A DNA stretch of 31,160 nucleotides from an uncultured Prevotella sp. Lineage in GTDB: Bacteria; Bacteroidota; Bacteroidia; Bacteroidales; Bacteroidaceae. The notes beneath the pieces were generated by a model that was not told where the DNA came from, ran no database searches, and worked only from the letters and a program-made list of their open reading frames with translations. Each line of letters begins with the position of its first letter. Position 1 is the first letter of the stretch. The position numbers and the translations under genes are program-made. The DNA is taken from the NCBI GenBank assembly GCA_900548195.1, contig URJQ01000014.1, positions 1 through 31,160 of the forward strand. Direction: 5' to 3'. Below, one piece after another: positions 8,282 to 16,754 of this stretch.

Positions 8282-9100
8282 TTGAAAAAAGCGACAATAA
8301 TATATAGAGCGGAGCGATTCTCTCCCAACAATGTGGAAAACGACCGTAAAGTGCTCTTTCTCACCGCAGAAGCACTCAGGCAGAAAGGCTACGACGTGAC
8401 CGAATTGAGGGAAGAGGACATCGCTGAAGGCAAAAGGATTCCGGGATGCTCAGTCATCTTCACTATGGCAAGAAGTGGGGAAACGCTGCTCGACATCGAC
8501 GGTTTCCTATGCGAAAACAAAGATACCAGAGTCATAAATGCCACCTCCGGCATACGAAAATGCGGTGACAGACTGGCTCTCGCCGGAGAGATGACAGCGC
8601 TCTCCATCCCTTTTCCGCCCGAAGAAGGCGAGGAAGGATACTGGCTCAAGCGCAGTAAGGGAACGGCTGAAGTGGCTGCTGACACCGTATTCTGCAGGAC
8701 GCAGGACGAGATCGACGCTGCTGTAGAGGCGTTCCATGAGCGTGGTATCCTGGAGATTGCTCGACAGGCACACATCAAAGGCGACCTTGTGAAGTTCTAT
8801 GGCGTGGCACACACACCGTTTTTCCATCACATCTACCCCACCGACACTGGCAAAAGCAAATTCGGAAACGAGGTAATCAATGGCAAAGCACACCACTATG
8901 ACTTCTCGATCTCTGCGCTTCAGGAGTCTGTCAACAGGCTTGCAACGCACATCGGCGTATGCGTCTATGGCGGAGATGCTATCGTGAAGGAGGACGGTTC
9001 GTTCTTCATCATCGACTTCAATGACTGGCCTTCCTTCTCGCCTTGCCGTGAGGAAGCCGCCAAAGCCATCGCTTCTCTCGCTGAATTGGATAGTATTTAA
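8282..9100 (+). CDS. ATP-grasp domain protein of unknown substrate
   Basis: A predicted ATP-dependent carboxylate-amine or carboxylate-thiol ligase of about 272 aa. The C-terminal half has the ATP-grasp pattern: YWLKRSKG for the phosphate-binding lysine, a hinge region around ILEIARQAHIKGDLVKFYGV, and the metal-binding end FFIIDFNDWPSF, in which the D and N fit the usual Mg ligands. The N-terminal part resembles a RimK-type pre-ATP-grasp domain. There is no ATG near the N-terminus: the reading frame offers TTG at 8240 and 8282, and the second (giving MKKATIIYRAERF) was chosen because it produces a normal protein start. It follows the nucleotidyltransferase gene with an AT repeat between. The substrate is unknown. 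Confidence 0.7.
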   Translation: MKKATIIYRAERFSPNNVENDRKVLFLTAEALRQKGYDVTELREEDIAEGKRIPGCSVIFTMARSGETLLDIDGFLCENKDTRVINATSGIRKCGDRLALAGEMTALSIPFPPEEGEEGYWLKRSKGTAEVAADTVFCRTQDEIDAAVEAFHERGILEIARQAHIKGDLVKFYGVAHTPFFHHIYPTDTGKSKFGNEVINGKAHHYDFSISALQESVNRLATHIGVCVYGGDAIVKEDGSFFIIDFNDWPSFSPCREEAAKAIASLAELDSI

Positions 9101-9179
9101 TAAGAATATTGACAGGTATTTGCATTGGAGGTATATAATCTCAATATAAAAAATAGGCGGGCATCATGACTGATGAGAC

Positions 9180-9277
9180 AGGACGTAGATGCGCACAAGA
9201 GAGTATAGATATTATAATAATGTAAAACAATTATAATTATCTATTCATTATCAAAATAATTTTGATCACCTACTTAT
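9180..9277. repeat. 98-bp dispersed repeat, copy 2
   Basis: Direct copy of 1-98 with two substitutions. Here it lies upstream of the DUF5686 gene, ending 39 bp before its ATG. It carries TAATTTTG at 9257-9264, which fits TAnnTTTG and would give a leader of about 45 bases, so this copy may supply the promoter of the downstream gene. The similarity stops at 9277 (TTCAAACA here, AGTTTTAT in copy 1). The left boundary cannot be set because copy 1 is cut by the window edge. Confidence 0.85.
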
Positions 9278-9316
9278 TCAAACAAGATACATTTCCTCAA
9301 CATAAATACATAAATA

Positions 9317-11932
9317 ATGAAGCACTTAAAGAGCACTATACTCATTCTGATTCTCTGGGCTTTTGCCATGGTTGCGAAAGCCCAGATTACTGGAGTCGTG
9401 CTCGACGAGGCTACAGGTGACAGCATCCCGTTTGCCAGCGTGGCTTACAAGACGAGAAACATTGCCACCTCATGCAACTCCTCCGGACATTTCTCCATCA
9501 AAAGACACAACGGACTGATGCTCACCATTTCGGCTGTGGGCTACAAACCTTACCACATCGACGTCAACGAAGAGACTCCTCATCGACTCACAATACGAAT
9601 GAGAAGTGGCGATAACGAACTAAATGAGGTGGTAATCAAATCCAAGAAATCCAAATACTCTCGTAAAAACAACCCTGCCGTCGAACTGATGAAGCGCGTC
9701 ATTGCCGCTAAACGCAGAAACAAACTGGAAAACAAGGATTTCTATAGCTACGACAACTACGAAAAACTTACCCTCTCCCTCAATCGCATCTCGCCGGAAG
9801 CTCTCAATGAAGGCTTTATCAGCAAACGCAGATACATGAGAAATCAGGTGGAGGAATCGCCTCTGAATGACCAGCTTATCCTCCCTGTCTCCGTCACGGA
9901 GCGCGTTTCTCAGGTGCTTTACCGAAAGGATCCGAAGAAGGAACGCAAGATAATACTCGGTGAAAGGTCGGAAGGTGTCAACGAATTGATACAGACCGGC
10001 GCCATACTCAATGCCGTTTCAGCCGACGTTTTCTCGGAAGTGGACATCTATGATGATGACATCCGCCTGCTCCAACGCACGTTTCTCTCCCCTATTGCCA
10101 AAGAGGCGATAGGCTTTTACCGATTCTATATCATTGACACTCTGAAGATTGAGCGGGACTCCTGCATACATCTCACTTTCCTTCCAAACAACCAGCAGGA
10201 CGTGGGATTCAGCGGAGATCTCTTTATTCTCAAAGACTCCACATATCATGTGAAGCGCGTTTCGCTCACCCTTCCTAAGCGCACTGACATCAATTTCATC
10301 GATGACATGAGGATTTCACAGGAGTATGACCAGCTGCCAAGCAAGGACTGGGTGCTCACGAAGAATGAGATGATGATAGAGATGACCGTCAATCGTGCAC
10401 TCGGCAACTATCTTATAGTCAGGACTTCCACGAGAGACAAGTATGATTTCAACCCTATCAGCGAGTCAAAGCTCCACGGACTGGAGAAGATAAAGACCGA
10501 TCCTGACGCTGAAATACGCGATATGGCATTCTGGGAGAGCCACCGCAGAGTGCCACTGACAAGGTCGGAGGCTAATATGGACAAGTTTATCAAGGAGATG
10601 AGAATGTCTAACGGCTTCGGAATAATGCTCTTTGCCGCAAAGACTGTCATCGAAAACTTCGTCGAAACCGGCACTGAGAAGCACCCAAGCAAGTTTGATA
10701 TCGGACCAATCAATTCGATGTTCTCATTCAATAGTAGCGATGCCTTCCGCCTGAGACTGTCTGGTATCACGACAGCAAACCTCAATAAGCACTTCTTCTT
10801 CTCGGGTTTCCTCGCTCATGGCTTCAAATCAAATAGTAATTACTATCGTGGCACGCTCACTTATTCCCTCAATGAGAAGAAATATCTGCCTACGGAATAC
10901 CCTCAGAGGACTATTTCCTTGACTTCCACATACGACAGTGGATCGCCAAGTGACAAGTTTTCGTCAAACGATAAGGATAATGTCTTTACCTCAATGAAAT
11001 GGAGTAAAGTGTCTAAACGTATGTATTCTAACGTTCAACGCATCAACTTCAAATACGAAACTGAATGGGGATTCAAGATTGATGCGCAAGCTAAAGTGGA
11101 GCAAAACGAGGCTATCGGCGAACTTCTCTTCAAGTCCATCAGCGATTATGCTAAAGATGGCAAGGCTTACACTGGTGGACCGTGGGAGGATTACTATGAT
11201 ATTGATGAGAATAGTCTGCACAATGGCAAGATGCGAAACACAGAATTGTCATTGGAATTGGAATATTCTCCAGGCAGATTATACACCAATTCCAAGCAGG
11301 GACGTATCCTTATAAATCGCGATGCCACGGTCTTCACGCTCTCACATACCCTTGGTATCAAAGGGTTTATGGGCGGACAATACTCATACAACGTGACTGA
11401 AGCCGGCATATACCGCCGCTTTTGGCTTAACTCATGGGGCAGAATGACGTGGAATTTCAAGATGGGATACCAGTGGGATCAAGTGCCTTACCCTCTGCTT
11501 ATCACGCCGGCATCCAATCTTTCCTACATCGTTCAGCAGCAATGCTTTAACCTTATCAACAATATGGAGTTCCTGAATGACCGCTATGCGTCACTGATGT
11601 GGGACTGGGACTTTGCTGGTAAACTGCTGCATCGCATTCCTTTGATTCGCCAACTCAAATGGCGTGAGAGCATTGGATTCTGTATTCTGTGGGGTGGACT
11701 GTCGGATAAGAACAATCCTAACTTGCCTCAAAACTGGAATAGCAACACTCTCATGGCATTTCCACAAGGATGTTACGTCATGGACACTAAGCGACCTTAC
11801 ATGGAATTCTCTGTAGGTCTGCAGAATATATTCAAATTTTTCCGCGTGCTTTACGTCCATCGACTCAATTATAAGTATCTTCCTACCGCAGGAAAGGATG
11901 GCTTCCGCGTCGGTTTCAGGATGGAATTCTAA
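9317..11932 (+). CDS. DUF5686 outer-membrane protein with carboxypeptidase regulatory-like domain
   Basis: An 871-aa exported protein. A signal peptide (cut near AMVAKA/QITG, residue 22) is followed by a carboxypeptidase-regulatory-like (CNA-B type) beta-sandwich (about 23-105: GVVLDEATGDSIPFASV, SAVGYKPYHIDV). The DUF5686 region follows (ELNEVVIKSKKSKYSRKNNPAVELMKR onward). The C-terminal half is rich in alternating hydrophobic/aromatic strands and ends in FRVGFRMEF, the terminal Phe expected of an outer-membrane beta-barrel. The overall plan resembles a TonB-dependent receptor without a plug motif. The family is common in Bacteroidota, but its substrate is not known to me. It appears to be a single-gene unit, with the dispersed repeat upstream and a convergent gene downstream. 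Confidence 0.85.
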   Translation: MKHLKSTILILILWAFAMVAKAQITGVVLDEATGDSIPFASVAYKTRNIATSCNSSGHFSIKRHNGLMLTISAVGYKPYHIDVNEETPHRLTIRMRSGDNELNEVVIKSKKSKYSRKNNPAVELMKRVIAAKRRNKLENKDFYSYDNYEKLTLSLNRISPEALNEGFISKRRYMRNQVEESPLNDQLILPVSVTERVSQVLYRKDPKKERKIILGERSEGVNELIQTGAILNAVSADVFSEVDIYDDDIRLLQRTFLSPIAKEAIGFYRFYIIDTLKIERDSCIHLTFLPNNQQDVGFSGDLFILKDSTYHVKRVSLTLPKRTDINFIDDMRISQEYDQLPSKDWVLTKNEMMIEMTVNRALGNYLIVRTSTRDKYDFNPISESKLHGLEKIKTDPDAEIRDMAFWESHRRVPLTRSEANMDKFIKEMRMSNGFGIMLFAAKTVIENFVETGTEKHPSKFDIGPINSMFSFNSSDAFRLRLSGITTANLNKHFFFSGFLAHGFKSNSNYYRGTLTYSLNEKKYLPTEYPQRTISLTSTYDSGSPSDKFSSNDKDNVFTSMKWSKVSKRMYSNVQRINFKYETEWGFKIDAQAKVEQNEAIGELLFKSISDYAKDGKAYTGGPWEDYYDIDENSLHNGKMRNTELSLELEYSPGRLYTNSKQGRILINRDATVFTLSHTLGIKGFMGGQYSYNVTEAGIYRRFWLNSWGRMTWNFKMGYQWDQVPYPLLITPASNLSYIVQQQCFNLINNMEFLNDRYASLMWDWDFAGKLLHRIPLIRQLKWRESIGFCILWGGLSDKNNPNLPQNWNSNTLMAFPQGCYVMDTKRPYMEFSVGLQNIFKFFRVLYVHRLNYKYLPTAGKDGFRVGFRMEF

Positions 11933-11989
11933 TGGATTTCCAACTATTACAGGCAATCAAAACGCCCATTTATGGCATCAAACCCATAT

Positions 11990-12011
11990 CCACGGGCTTC
12001 CAGCCCGCTGG
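11990..12011. terminator. GC-rich hairpin between convergent genes
   Basis: CCACGGGCT-TCC-AGCCCGCTGG forms a 9-bp stem with one bulge and a 3-nt loop. It lies between the plus-strand DUF5686 gene (ends 11932) and the minus-strand DUF4890-like gene (ends 12212). There is no clean U-run, so termination is plausible but unproven; it may instead be a REP-like element. Confidence 0.45.
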
Positions 12012-12211
12012 TTTCAAGAGCCAATGACTAAGGTTTTGGGCAAAAAATAGGTGGCACCCGTTTCACAACGATCACCACCCCATGACGAAAAACTAAGATT
12101 ACTAAAATTCAAACCTATGATAAATGTGTTAAATCTATTTACTACTATTCTATTTTTCTAATCTTAATTGTCGCCACAATAGACTATTATTTGACAATTG
12201 ATTAGAAGTTA

Positions 12212-12670
12212 TCAGTCTCGATTCTGGCGTCGACGAGGACCTTCTTTCCTCATTTTCTCCATATCTTCCTGATATGATTTGTACTGCTCAGCAGTCATTA
12301 TCTTCTGAAGTTCTGCATTGTAGGCTTCTATATTCTGCCCTCCAAAGCGATGACCTCTACCCTTTCGTTCTCCCATACCTTCGGCATTCTTGCCTTCTCT
12401 GCGTGGGCGCTGGGCTGTACTGTCGGCTTTCTCCGGCTGATTACCGCGACGTGGATGGCGCATCATTGGCATTTGCTTCTCATTGAGAGCCAAGAGAGCG
12501 GCTGCCTGCTCAGCGTTAAGTCCATATCTTTTTACCATTCTCTCGGTACGGAACTTAACCATCTCTTCACGATTGAAACGTGGTCGCTGACCGTTGTTGC
12601 CTTCATTCTGTGCAAACGCTGATGTCATTACTGTCAGCATTGCAATCAAAGATAGAATAAACTTTTTCAT
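12212..12670 (-). CDS. DUF4890-like periplasmic protein
   Basis: A 152-aa exported protein. A clear signal peptide (MKKFILSLIAMLTVMTSAFA, cut before QNEGN) is followed by a helical, Arg/Glu/Met-rich mature part. Its helix-turn pattern (RTERMVKRYGLNAEQAAALLALNEKQ, split by a basic Pro/Arg-rich loop, then QKIMTAEQYKSYQEDMEKM) resembles DUF4890 and, more distantly, Spy/CpxP periplasmic chaperone-like proteins. The function in Bacteroidota is not established; a role in envelope stress is only an inference from that resemblance. It has its own -7 promoter box and converges on the DUF5686 gene. Confidence 0.65.
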   Translation of the reverse strand: MKKFILSLIAMLTVMTSAFAQNEGNNGQRPRFNREEMVKFRTERMVKRYGLNAEQAAALLALNEKQMPMMRHPRRGNQPEKADSTAQRPRREGKNAEGMGERKGRGHRFGGQNIEAYNAELQKIMTAEQYKSYQEDMEKMRKEGPRRRQNRD

Positions 12671-12727
12671 ACAACTTAAAAATTTGTTTTTTGTTTGTGT
12701 GATTTACTTCTTCTATCTTTTCGACTG

Positions 12728-12735
12728 CAAATATA
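12728..12735 (-). promoter_or_regulatory. Bacteroidota -7 promoter box for the DUF4890-like gene
   Basis: The minus strand reads TATATTTG, matching TAnnTTTG and followed by CA. The leader to the ATG at 12670 is about 50 bases. No clear -33 TTTG was found. Confidence 0.55.
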
Positions 12736-12799
12736 CATAAAAGTTTAATAACTAAGAAAAAAATCGCGAAAAAAAATGACATTGTTTGCATTTTTTTGC

Positions 12800-12807
12800 T
12801 AACTTTG
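12800..12807 (+). promoter_or_regulatory. -7 promoter box directly before the first DUF4230 gene (leaderless mRNA predicted)
   Basis: TAACTTTG matches TAnnTTTG. Its last base is only seven bases before the ATG at 12815, so the transcript would begin at or next to the start codon. An upstream TTTG (12785-12788) is spaced only 11 bp away. Confidence 0.6.
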
Positions 12808-12814
12808 CGTCGAA

Positions 12815-13498
12815 ATGAAGAAAATTCACCTTTTTATATTTATATTATCAACGATTTGCATCATATTAGTCGCTTCGCTATTTCTAACTAAAGGTTGCTC
12901 GCACGAAACCGAAAAACCAGCAGTAGATACAGTAAGGATTGACACATTGGGCGTAATGCTCACGCAAATCCAGCGATGTTCGCGATTGAACACCGCCGAG
13001 GTCAAAGTGCATAAGATTATCACGCACGATGATATCACGAATCTTTCTGGCAAGATATTAGGCAAAGAGATTTCCATCGACCTGCCTACCGGAAAACGAA
13101 AAGTGGCAATTCCGCTCTATGCCACCATCAAGGCAAGCATCGATATGGGCAAGGTGACCGATCAGGACATAGTGCGCGACGGTGACAAAATAGAGATTTT
13201 CCTGCCTCAGCCCGATGTTTCCATCACTGAGACGCACATCGACCACGACGGCGTAAGGCAGTATGTGGCTATTACTCGCAGCAATTTCTCTGATGCAGAA
13301 CTGCAATCCTACGAGAAAAAAGGGCGCGAAGCCATACAGAAAGACATTCCGAAGCTCGGCATAAAGGAAATGGCAAGGGAGAGCGCAGCAAGGCAACTCG
13401 TGCCTATCATGCAGTTGTTGGGCTTCAAAGACAATAATATAACCATTTCATTCAGAACAGATGGCAAAGATAACAAGATTATTCGAAGGACTAACTAA
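12815..13498 (+). CDS. DUF4230 domain protein, first of a tandem pair
   Basis: A 227-aa membrane-anchored protein of unknown function. A hydrophobic N-terminal segment (about 5-26) is followed by Cys28, but TKGC is a poor lipobox, so a signal anchor is as likely as a lipoprotein. The soluble part shows the DUF4230 pattern: a start similar to LTQIQRCSRLNTAEVKVHKI, a middle strand pair ending DGDKIEIFLPQPDV, and a helical end (ARESAARQLVPIMQLLGF). It would face the periplasm. The start codon is nearly at the predicted transcription start. Its last 38 bp overlap the next gene in another frame, so the two proteins are very probably co-translated partners. Confidence 0.8.
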   Translation: MKKIHLFIFILSTICIILVASLFLTKGCSHETEKPAVDTVRIDTLGVMLTQIQRCSRLNTAEVKVHKIITHDDITNLSGKILGKEISIDLPTGKRKVAIPLYATIKASIDMGKVTDQDIVRDGDKIEIFLPQPDVSITETHIDHDGVRQYVAITRSNFSDAELQSYEKKGREAIQKDIPKLGIKEMARESAARQLVPIMQLLGFKDNNITISFRTDGKDNKIIRRTN

Positions 13499-14078
13499 TG
13501 GTTTGAACAAACTTACCATTATGCTGGCGAGCCTTGCAATCGTAGCCGTGGTGGTCTGCCTGGTATGGTTTTGCAATGCTACGAAAGAGAGTACTCTGTC
13601 TTTTTCTTCAAATGAGGAGATTGATTTCACCCCTACTATTGTGGAAAGAATGCGGAGTATCGGTCAGTGGGAGTTTCTATCCATCAGCGATGAGGAACTC
13701 ATTGACACTGTGCGAACAGGCTTTTTCACCGACGACGAACTGGTTCGCATCTATTATGGCACTCTGAGCATTGGCATTGACCTGCGCGATTGCTCCAAGG
13801 ATTGGATTTCCACAGAGGGCGATACCATCTTTGTCACGCTGCCGGAAGTGAAACTTCTCGACCAGAATTTCATCGATGAAGCCAGCAGTCGCTCATTTTT
13901 CGAGACGGGCTCATGGAGCAACAAAGACCGCAAAGCGATGTATGAGCGTGCGCGTCAGAGAATGCTCTCACGCTGTCTGACTGAAGAAAACCTCAACACT
14001 GCACGCCTTAACGCAAGGGAACAGATAGGCAGAATGCTGCGTCCTATCGCTGAACCGAAGGTCATACGTGTGAAATAA
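13461..14078 (+). CDS. DUF4230-like membrane protein, second of a tandem pair
   Basis: A 205-aa protein with a transmembrane segment at about 17-38 (KLTIMLASLAIVAVVVCLVW). The remainder repeats the layout of its neighbour: an N-terminal strand region (SIGQWEFLSISDEELIDT), then GDTIFVTLPEVKLLD, which lines up with DGDKIEIFLPQPDV upstream, then a helical end (NLNTARLNAREQIGRMLRPIAEP). The two are therefore probable paralogues that diverged after duplication. The ATG at 13461 lies inside the preceding gene (38-bp overlap). I cannot assign a molecular function; a heteromeric envelope complex is an inference from the pairing. Confidence 0.75.
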   Translation: MAKITRLFEGLTNGLNKLTIMLASLAIVAVVVCLVWFCNATKESTLSFSSNEEIDFTPTIVERMRSIGQWEFLSISDEELIDTVRTGFFTDDELVRIYYGTLSIGIDLRDCSKDWISTEGDTIFVTLPEVKLLDQNFIDEASSRSFFETGSWSNKDRKAMYERARQRMLSRCLTEENLNTARLNAREQIGRMLRPIAEPKVIRVK

Positions 14079-14207
14079 TAAGGATACATATTATAAATAA
14101 GGATATTATATTATAAAAAACAAGGCTATTATATATAATAAATAAGGTGTATTCAGGCAAACAATACGCATTGAAAAAATAGAAATAACCATAAAAAAAA
14201 CTATACA

Positions 14208-15368
14208 ATGATCAGCAACATCACACCAACTATCAAGTACATCGGAGTAGATGATTTGGACATCGACCTCTTTGAAAGTCAATATGTAGTGCCAAACGGC
14301 GTATCATACAACTCTTATCTGATTGAAGATGAGAAAATAGCAATCATGGATACCGCTGATGCCAGAAAGGGAAAGGAATGGTGGGCAAACCTCGAAGAGG
14401 CGCTCAATGGCAGAAAACCTTCATATCTCGTGGTTCACCACATGGAGCCTGACCACGCTTCTCTCGTAGCAGAAGTGGCTGATAAATATCCTGAAATAAA
14501 GATACTTACATCCGAAAAGGCTGTAAAGATGCTGAGCCAGTTTTTCCCAGAGAAAGACCTCACAGCCAATATCGAGGTAATCAAGGAGGGAAACAGCGTA
14601 TGCCTCGGTGAGCATACTTTGACATTCTACGCAGCTCCTATGGTACACTGGCCAGAAGTAATGGTAAGTTACGATGCGAAAGACAAGGTATTGTTCTCTG
14701 CCGACGGTTTCGGCAAGTTCGGTGCACTCAGCGCTGACGAGGACTGGGCTTGCGAAGCACGCCGCTACTACTTCAACATCTGTGGCAAATATGGTGCTCC
14801 TGTGCAGAAGCTTCTCAAGAAAGCAGCCACTCTCGACATTGCTATTATCTGCCCACTCCACGGTCCTGTGCTCAAGGAAAACCTCGGTTACTACATCGGT
14901 CTCTATGACACATGGTCAAAGTATGAGGTTGAGACAGAAGGCGTTCTCATCGCTTACGCTTCCATCCACGGTGGTACAAAGGTTGTAGCGGAGAAGGTTG
15001 CGGAGATGTTCCGTGAGAAGAACATCGGTAAGGTGGCAATCACCGACCTCTGCCGTGACGACATGGCAGAAGCCATAGAAGATGCTTTCCGCATGAATCG
15101 CCTTGTCCTCGCAGCTGCAAGTTACGATGCAAGCGTCTTCCCTCCTATGTACGACTTCATCCATCACCTCGAAATGAAGGCTTACCAAAACCGCAAGGTG
15201 GGCATCATCGAGAATGGTTCATGGGCTCCTTCTGCTGCAAAGACGATGAAAAAGCAGCTCGAAGCCTTCAAGAACATCGAAATAGTGGAGCCTACTGTCA
15301 CCATCTGGAGCCGCTTGAAAGATAGCGACCTCCCTCAGCTTCAGGCTCTTGTAGATGCAATGGCATGA
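14208..15368 (+). CDS. FprA-type flavodiiron protein
   Basis: A 386-aa cytoplasmic A-type flavoprotein that reduces O2 to water and/or NO to N2O, protecting an anaerobe. The N-terminal metallo-beta-lactamase-like domain has the diiron ligands H78-x-E80-x-D82 (HHMEPDH), H147 (MVHWPE), D166 (SADGFG) and H218 (CPLHGP). The flavodoxin-like domain begins near 245 with YASIHGGTKVVAEKVAE as the FMN phosphate loop. There is no C-terminal rubredoxin or flavin-reductase extension, so it needs a separate electron donor, which is not in the window. The 129-bp upstream region is very AT-rich with ATAAATAAGG repeats and no recognisable promoter. A large inverted repeat follows the stop. Confidence 0.93.
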   Translation: MISNITPTIKYIGVDDLDIDLFESQYVVPNGVSYNSYLIEDEKIAIMDTADARKGKEWWANLEEALNGRKPSYLVVHHMEPDHASLVAEVADKYPEIKILTSEKAVKMLSQFFPEKDLTANIEVIKEGNSVCLGEHTLTFYAAPMVHWPEVMVSYDAKDKVLFSADGFGKFGALSADEDWACEARRYYFNICGKYGAPVQKLLKKAATLDIAIICPLHGPVLKENLGYYIGLYDTWSKYEVETEGVLIAYASIHGGTKVVAEKVAEMFREKNIGKVAITDLCRDDMAEAIEDAFRMNRLVLAAASYDASVFPPMYDFIHHLEMKAYQNRKVGIIENGSWAPSAAKTMKKQLEAFKNIEIVEPTVTIWSRLKDSDLPQLQALVDAMA

Positions 15369-15376
15369 TTATAATG

Positions 15377-15462
15377 CATAATTCTTAATTCATAATTCAT
15401 AATTAGGTTAGACTATAAACTTTTCTGATACACTAATTATGAATTATGAATTAAGAATTATG
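15377..15462. terminator. 30-bp perfect inverted repeat with 26-nt loop
   Basis: The arms 15377-15406 and 15433-15462 are perfect reverse complements made of ATAATTC-type units. The element begins 8 bases after the flavodiiron gene stop and could act as a strong AT-rich terminator or be a miniature palindromic repeat. The same units occur at 8177-8237. The right arm creates a false N-terminus (MNYELRIMNY) for the next gene. Confidence 0.75.
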
Positions 15463-15528
15463 AATTACCCCCAAAAACTACTACTAATGAACAACAGAAA
15501 CAATCACCAAGGATTTAGTCATTCCATA

Positions 15529-16341
15529 ATGGCTAAATGGGGAAGCATAATGATTGCTTTCCTACTACTTTTTCCCCTCAACCTTTCAGCTCAAACCGTC
15601 TTTCAGCATCCTTGGCAGGGAAAGAAAGTGGCGTATTTCGGCGACTCTATCACCGACCCTCGCAACAAAGCAAGCAAAAAGAAATACTGGACTTGCCTGC
15701 AAGAATGGCTGGGCATCACGCCTTATGTCTATGCGGTGAGTGGCAGGCAGTGGGATGATATTCCGCGTCAAGCAGACAAATGCTATGCTGAGCACGGCGA
15801 TTCCATCAATGCCATCATCATTTTCATCGGCACAAATGACTATAATAACGGCGTGAAAATAGGTGAATGGTACGATGAAAAGGATGAAGAAGTGATGTAT
15901 GGTCACGGACAAATGAAGAAGATGACGCCACGAAAGCGCCAATATCTCTGTATGGATAAAGACACATATCGTGGCAGAATAAACATCGCTCTCGACAAAG
16001 TTAAGCGTATGTACCCAGAGAAACAGATTGTCCTACTCACTCCTATCCATCGTCAAAACTTCCATGCCAATGATAAAAACTGGCAATGCTCTGAGGATTA
16101 CACAAACCAATGTGGCGAATATATAGAGGAATACATAGAATCCGTGAAAGAGGCTGCCAACATTTGGGCTGTGCCTGTCATCGACCTCAATGCCTTATGC
16201 GGTCTTTATCCTATGATGGATGAGCACGCCAGATACTTCAACAATGCCGAAACTGACCGCCTTCATCCTAATGATCTCGGTCACAGACGCATCGCCAAGA
16301 CGCTGATGTATCAGCTTCTGACATTGCCTTGCGCTTTCTAA
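15529..16341 (+). CDS. SGNH/GDSL family hydrolase
   Basis: A 270-aa exported esterase/lipase-like protein. From the chosen ATG it has a good signal peptide (MAKWGSIMIAFLLLFPLNLSA, cut before Q22); an in-frame ATG at 15487 would add 14 residues, and the open frame to 15439 only reads through an inverted repeat. The SGNH blocks are visible: GDS with nucleophile S40 (AYFGDSITD), G72 in AVSGRQW, GTND with N103, and DRLHPND with D243 and H246 completing the triad. A substrate such as acetylated polysaccharide is typical of exported Bacteroidota members but is not shown here. A strong hairpin lies downstream, so it is probably transcribed alone. Confidence 0.85.
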   Translation: MAKWGSIMIAFLLLFPLNLSAQTVFQHPWQGKKVAYFGDSITDPRNKASKKKYWTCLQEWLGITPYVYAVSGRQWDDIPRQADKCYAEHGDSINAIIIFIGTNDYNNGVKIGEWYDEKDEEVMYGHGQMKKMTPRKRQYLCMDKDTYRGRINIALDKVKRMYPEKQIVLLTPIHRQNFHANDKNWQCSEDYTNQCGEYIEEYIESVKEAANIWAVPVIDLNALCGLYPMMDEHARYFNNAETDRLHPNDLGHRRIAKTLMYQLLTLPCAF

Positions 16342-16412
16342 ATTGTTCGATTTTTCCACTTTCGGGAAGCAAGCAGAAAGCAAGGTTGTAACCATCTGTA
16401 TTTCAAAGTGTT

Positions 16413-16456
16413 GTAAAAGCATAGATATTAGGAGGTAAAAGCATAGATATTACCGC
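16413..16456. repeat. 22-bp repeat pair related to the 6.6-kb array
   Basis: Two direct 22-bp units (16413 and 16435) share TAAAAGCATAGATATTA and differ in the last five bases (GGAGG against CCGCC). The core differs from the 6558-6667 units mainly at one base (GATATTA for GTTATTA). The second unit forms the left arm of the following hairpin. Confidence 0.8.
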
Positions 16457-16472
16457 CTAATATCTATGCTTT
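16436..16472 (+). terminator. 16-bp perfect hairpin after the SGNH hydrolase gene
   Basis: AAAAGCATAGATATTA (16436-16451) and its exact reverse complement (16457-16472) flank a 5-nt CCGCC loop, with the right arm ending in CTTTT. It is a likely bidirectional terminator built from the 22-bp repeat unit. Confidence 0.65.
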
Positions 16473-16723
16473 TGCATTGTAAAAACTAAGCTTTTACGCA
16501 ATGAAAGCTTAGCTATCGTCTTTTGATAGCTATTTCTTTACGGTTTTGTTCCATTTTTCCTATACTTCATTTACGGTGTTAATGCAGAAGTGAAGGTAAT
16601 ATTTTTACTTGCCAAAGCATAATTATCAAGCACTCTTCTTTGGCAAAATTTCTGAAATATAAACCTATTTTTCCATAAAAGACTTAAAAAAGGTAAGGAA
16701 TAATAATTTACTTACCCATTTTG

Positions 16724-16754
16724 TTTGCCATTAAGATGAAAATGAGTAACTTTG
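16724..16754 (+). promoter_or_regulatory. Complete Bacteroidota sigma-ABfr-type promoter
   Basis: A TTTG -33 box (16724-16727), a 19-bp spacer and a TAACTTTG -7 box (16747-16754) match the phylum consensus. This is the clearest promoter in the window. It drives the coiled-coil gene with a leader of about 50 bases. Confidence 0.7.

Noticed and set aside
15439..15528. Extra N-terminus MNYELRIMNY on the SGNH hydrolase
   Set aside because: It is encoded by the right arm of the inverted repeat and would bury the signal peptide.
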